From positions 4,050-24,888 of the forward strand of contig NWUY0300032886.1 of NCBI GenBank assembly GCA_004151065.3: a DNA stretch of 20,839 bases. Direction: 5' to 3'. The translations under genes were made by a program, and so were the position numbers. This stretch comes from Larix sibirica (taxonomy: Eukaryota; Streptophyta; Pinopsida; Pinales; Pinaceae). A model generated the notes under the pieces. It had not been told where the DNA came from, ran no database searches, and saw nothing but the letters and a program-made list of their open reading frames with translations. Shown piece after piece: positions 19,280 to 20,839 of this stretch. The first letter of the stretch is position 1. The number at the start of each line of letters is the position of its first letter.

Positions 19280-20300
19280 TAGTGGTCGTCGTTGATTTAT
19301 TTATGGGGAAGCCTTTCACCTCTTGGTTCTTGGCCATGAGGTTTTTTAGATGGGGTATTCACTCTACCAATGACATCTTTGATGGCCCTACCCAGACCTA
19401 GATTCTATGGCCTGAAATAAAGAAAAAATTCTTGCTGGGTAATGCTAAAAGGATTATTCTGGAACAAATATGAGATTTCATCTTAAACCAACTACAACTT
19501 AAGCTTGGCCTTTCACTGCTTCATACCTAGTCGCAAGACTAAAAATGTGCCAAGGCCACTACCTTCACTCATTTAAAGTTGACCATCTGATACAAGTGGT
19601 CGTGTTCAAAGCCCTGGCTGGAAGGCCGGCTCAACAAAATCCAACGTCTATGATCAAGCAAAAAATTTGCCTATTTTGCCTCAGTAGTACATGGAAAACC
19701 ATGATTGAACCTAAAAAGGCTTTTTTCACCTCCCTGTTGATCAAATATTAGTGTACATACATTCTCCTCACTATGGGCAAGCCAAACCCTTGAAGTACCT
19801 CTGCTGGTTTTCTCTATTTGCTATGAATGTCTTGGCTTGGGTCAAATACATTTCCCAACAGCTTTTGTCTACCTCCTCCTAGCGAGCTTCCATCTTAGGC
19901 CAATGCCTTGGATACAGGTTGTAGCTTTTTAGGCCACTTGAACGATTGTTAGAATTGAAATGCTCTTTTGGATTTGGAAGCAACAAAATAATGTTTTGTT
20001 CAATGATATTGCGTCGCCTCACTAGTTTGTGTGGTATGGTGCAGCTTTGACACATGCCAATTTTATTATGCAAATTGAGGTAGTCTCAAAAGGTGTGGTT
20101 GGAAATGAAAAGGCTCCAGCAGCTCCTAAACTATAGGCATGGGAGCCCCTACACCATGAGCAATGTCCATCCACACCTACCAAGTGTATACCCCCCAAAC
20201 TGTTTGGTCAACCAAGCACACGTAGGCCTCCCTCTCGACCTCGTTATGGTCGTTCCAGATCGACTGGCTTGGTAGGATCAACTTATAGTCAACCTTGCCA
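19280..20300 (+). pseudogene. Decayed LINE-type reverse transcriptase remnant (C-terminal part)
   Basis: Conceptual translation on the + strand gives protein-like segments interrupted by many stops and frameshifts: MGKPFTSWFLAMRFFRWGIH (about 19300-19360), WPEIKKKFLLGNAKRIILEQ (19410-19470), KCAKATTFTHLK (19543-19580), and most tellingly LFWIWKQQNNVLFND (19963-20007). The last fits the W-x-I-W-K-x-R-N-x-x-L-F motif that lies just after the zinc-binding region of plant non-LTR reverse transcriptases. A Pro/Ser/Arg-rich tail follows (PPSRPRYGRSRSTGL, about 20226-20270). The catalytic part of reverse transcriptase is not recognisable. The remnant is far too damaged to be active. Confidence 0.4.
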
Positions 20301-20652
20301 CCGAGCAAATCGATAGATTCGAGAGCGATGAGATAAAGCATGTAGTAGAACCCCTGGATCCCTGTGGGTGGACAAACACTTCCCCACATTGGTACTAGCA
20401 ATCTTGGATAAACTAAAGATTAATAAGAAATTACCCAACACTAATATGTATCCTAAATAAGAAAAGAGGAGAGAGAAAAAAAATCTTTCAATGTTTTTGT
20501 AATAACTTCCGCTACTGAACTCGGGAATTGGGCTCTCTTGGTAACATTGGAAAGGTCTTAACGAGAGCTACAACTTTCATGTTTTGAGTTTTCCAAAATT
20601 CTGCACAGATTTTCTGGGGCGGACATTTTAGTATTTTTGCGGTAAAGCATCT
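20301..20652. other. Non-coding, with a possible poly(A) remnant
   Basis: An A-rich run with purines (aagaggagagag then eight A, 20462-20483) may be the tail of the LINE remnant to the left. Otherwise nothing recognised. Confidence 0.3.
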
Positions 20653-20776
20653 AAAATTAATTAAATATTATTTCTTTTTCTTTTTAAAAATATATAAATG
20701 GAGTTCAAATTAATTTTCTCCTGTTTAAAATTAAATATTATTTATTTTTCTTTTTAAAAGATTAATTATATAAATG
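20653..20776 (+). repeat. 70-bp direct duplication, A+T-rich
   Basis: ttaaatattattt followed by tttttctttttaaaa occurs at 20661 and again at 20731, with tataaatg following each copy. Both copies are close to identical over about 45 bases. Confidence 0.75.
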
Positions 20777-20839
20777 CTTTTAGGATTTCAAAATTACTCC
20801 ACTATGACTTTAATTTTAATTAATAGCTATTGCCAAATA

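Larger units (their letters stand above)
12634..20839 (-). other. Putative long intron of the DUF632 gene (partial)
   Basis: The family has conserved sequence before the terminal exon, including a K-x-L-R-D-E-x-L-P-Q-like helix. I searched by eye for it on the minus strand up to the window end and did not find it. If the gene is intact, the intron is at least 8.2 kb, which is long for most angiosperms but ordinary for conifers. It would contain the candidate TIR element, minisatellites and a LINE remnant listed separately. Alternatively the exon is an isolated gene fragment. Confidence 0.45.

Overview
The window looks like nuclear DNA of a seed plant, most likely a large repeat-rich genome such as a conifer or other gymnosperm. 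The sequence shows strong A+T bias, no prokaryotic gene density, many decayed retroelement pieces, at least nine tandem-repeat tracts, and a single convincing plant gene exon with a spliced boundary. The conifer assignment is an inference from intron length and repeat style; no marker proves it.

Layout. 1-407 is the 3' end of an LTR, followed by a primer-binding site matching plant initiator tRNA-Met (411-422) and a leader with a 26-bp minisatellite (about 742-1005). From about 3465 down to 1820 on the minus strand lies a retroelement-like block: two 130-bp direct repeats at its presumed 5' end, a broken charged reading frame (2831-2224), and a 3' end with a poly(A) tail (a T run on the + strand). 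3860-4163 is a 151-bp tandem duplication, and 4649-4658 a possible polypurine tract. 5892-6392 is a decayed coding-like stretch. 6829-7180 is a four-copy 87-bp satellite. 7384-7500 is a poly(A)/TA tract containing the only N. 8849-8863 is a degenerate second primer-binding site plus LTR edge on the minus strand.

The one real gene is on the minus strand. 12633-11820 encodes the C-terminal 270 residues of a DUF632 (NRG2-like / bZIP-like plant family) protein, preceded by a clean splice acceptor. I found no upstream exon between 12634 and the window end, so the preceding intron appears to be at least 8.2 kb. That putative intron holds a TIR-type candidate element (13765-14261), a second fragment of the same repeat (about 15540-15668), a 128-bp minisatellite (16115-16690), a long AT/GT hairpin (17289-17374), an acidic exon-like tail (18609-18734), and a decayed LINE-type reverse-transcriptase remnant (about 19280-20300).

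There is no operon, CRISPR array, RNA gene or defence system. I found no convincing undescribed biological system. The interesting points are repeat architecture, candidate element boundaries, and a plant regulatory gene whose intron is filled with transposon debris.
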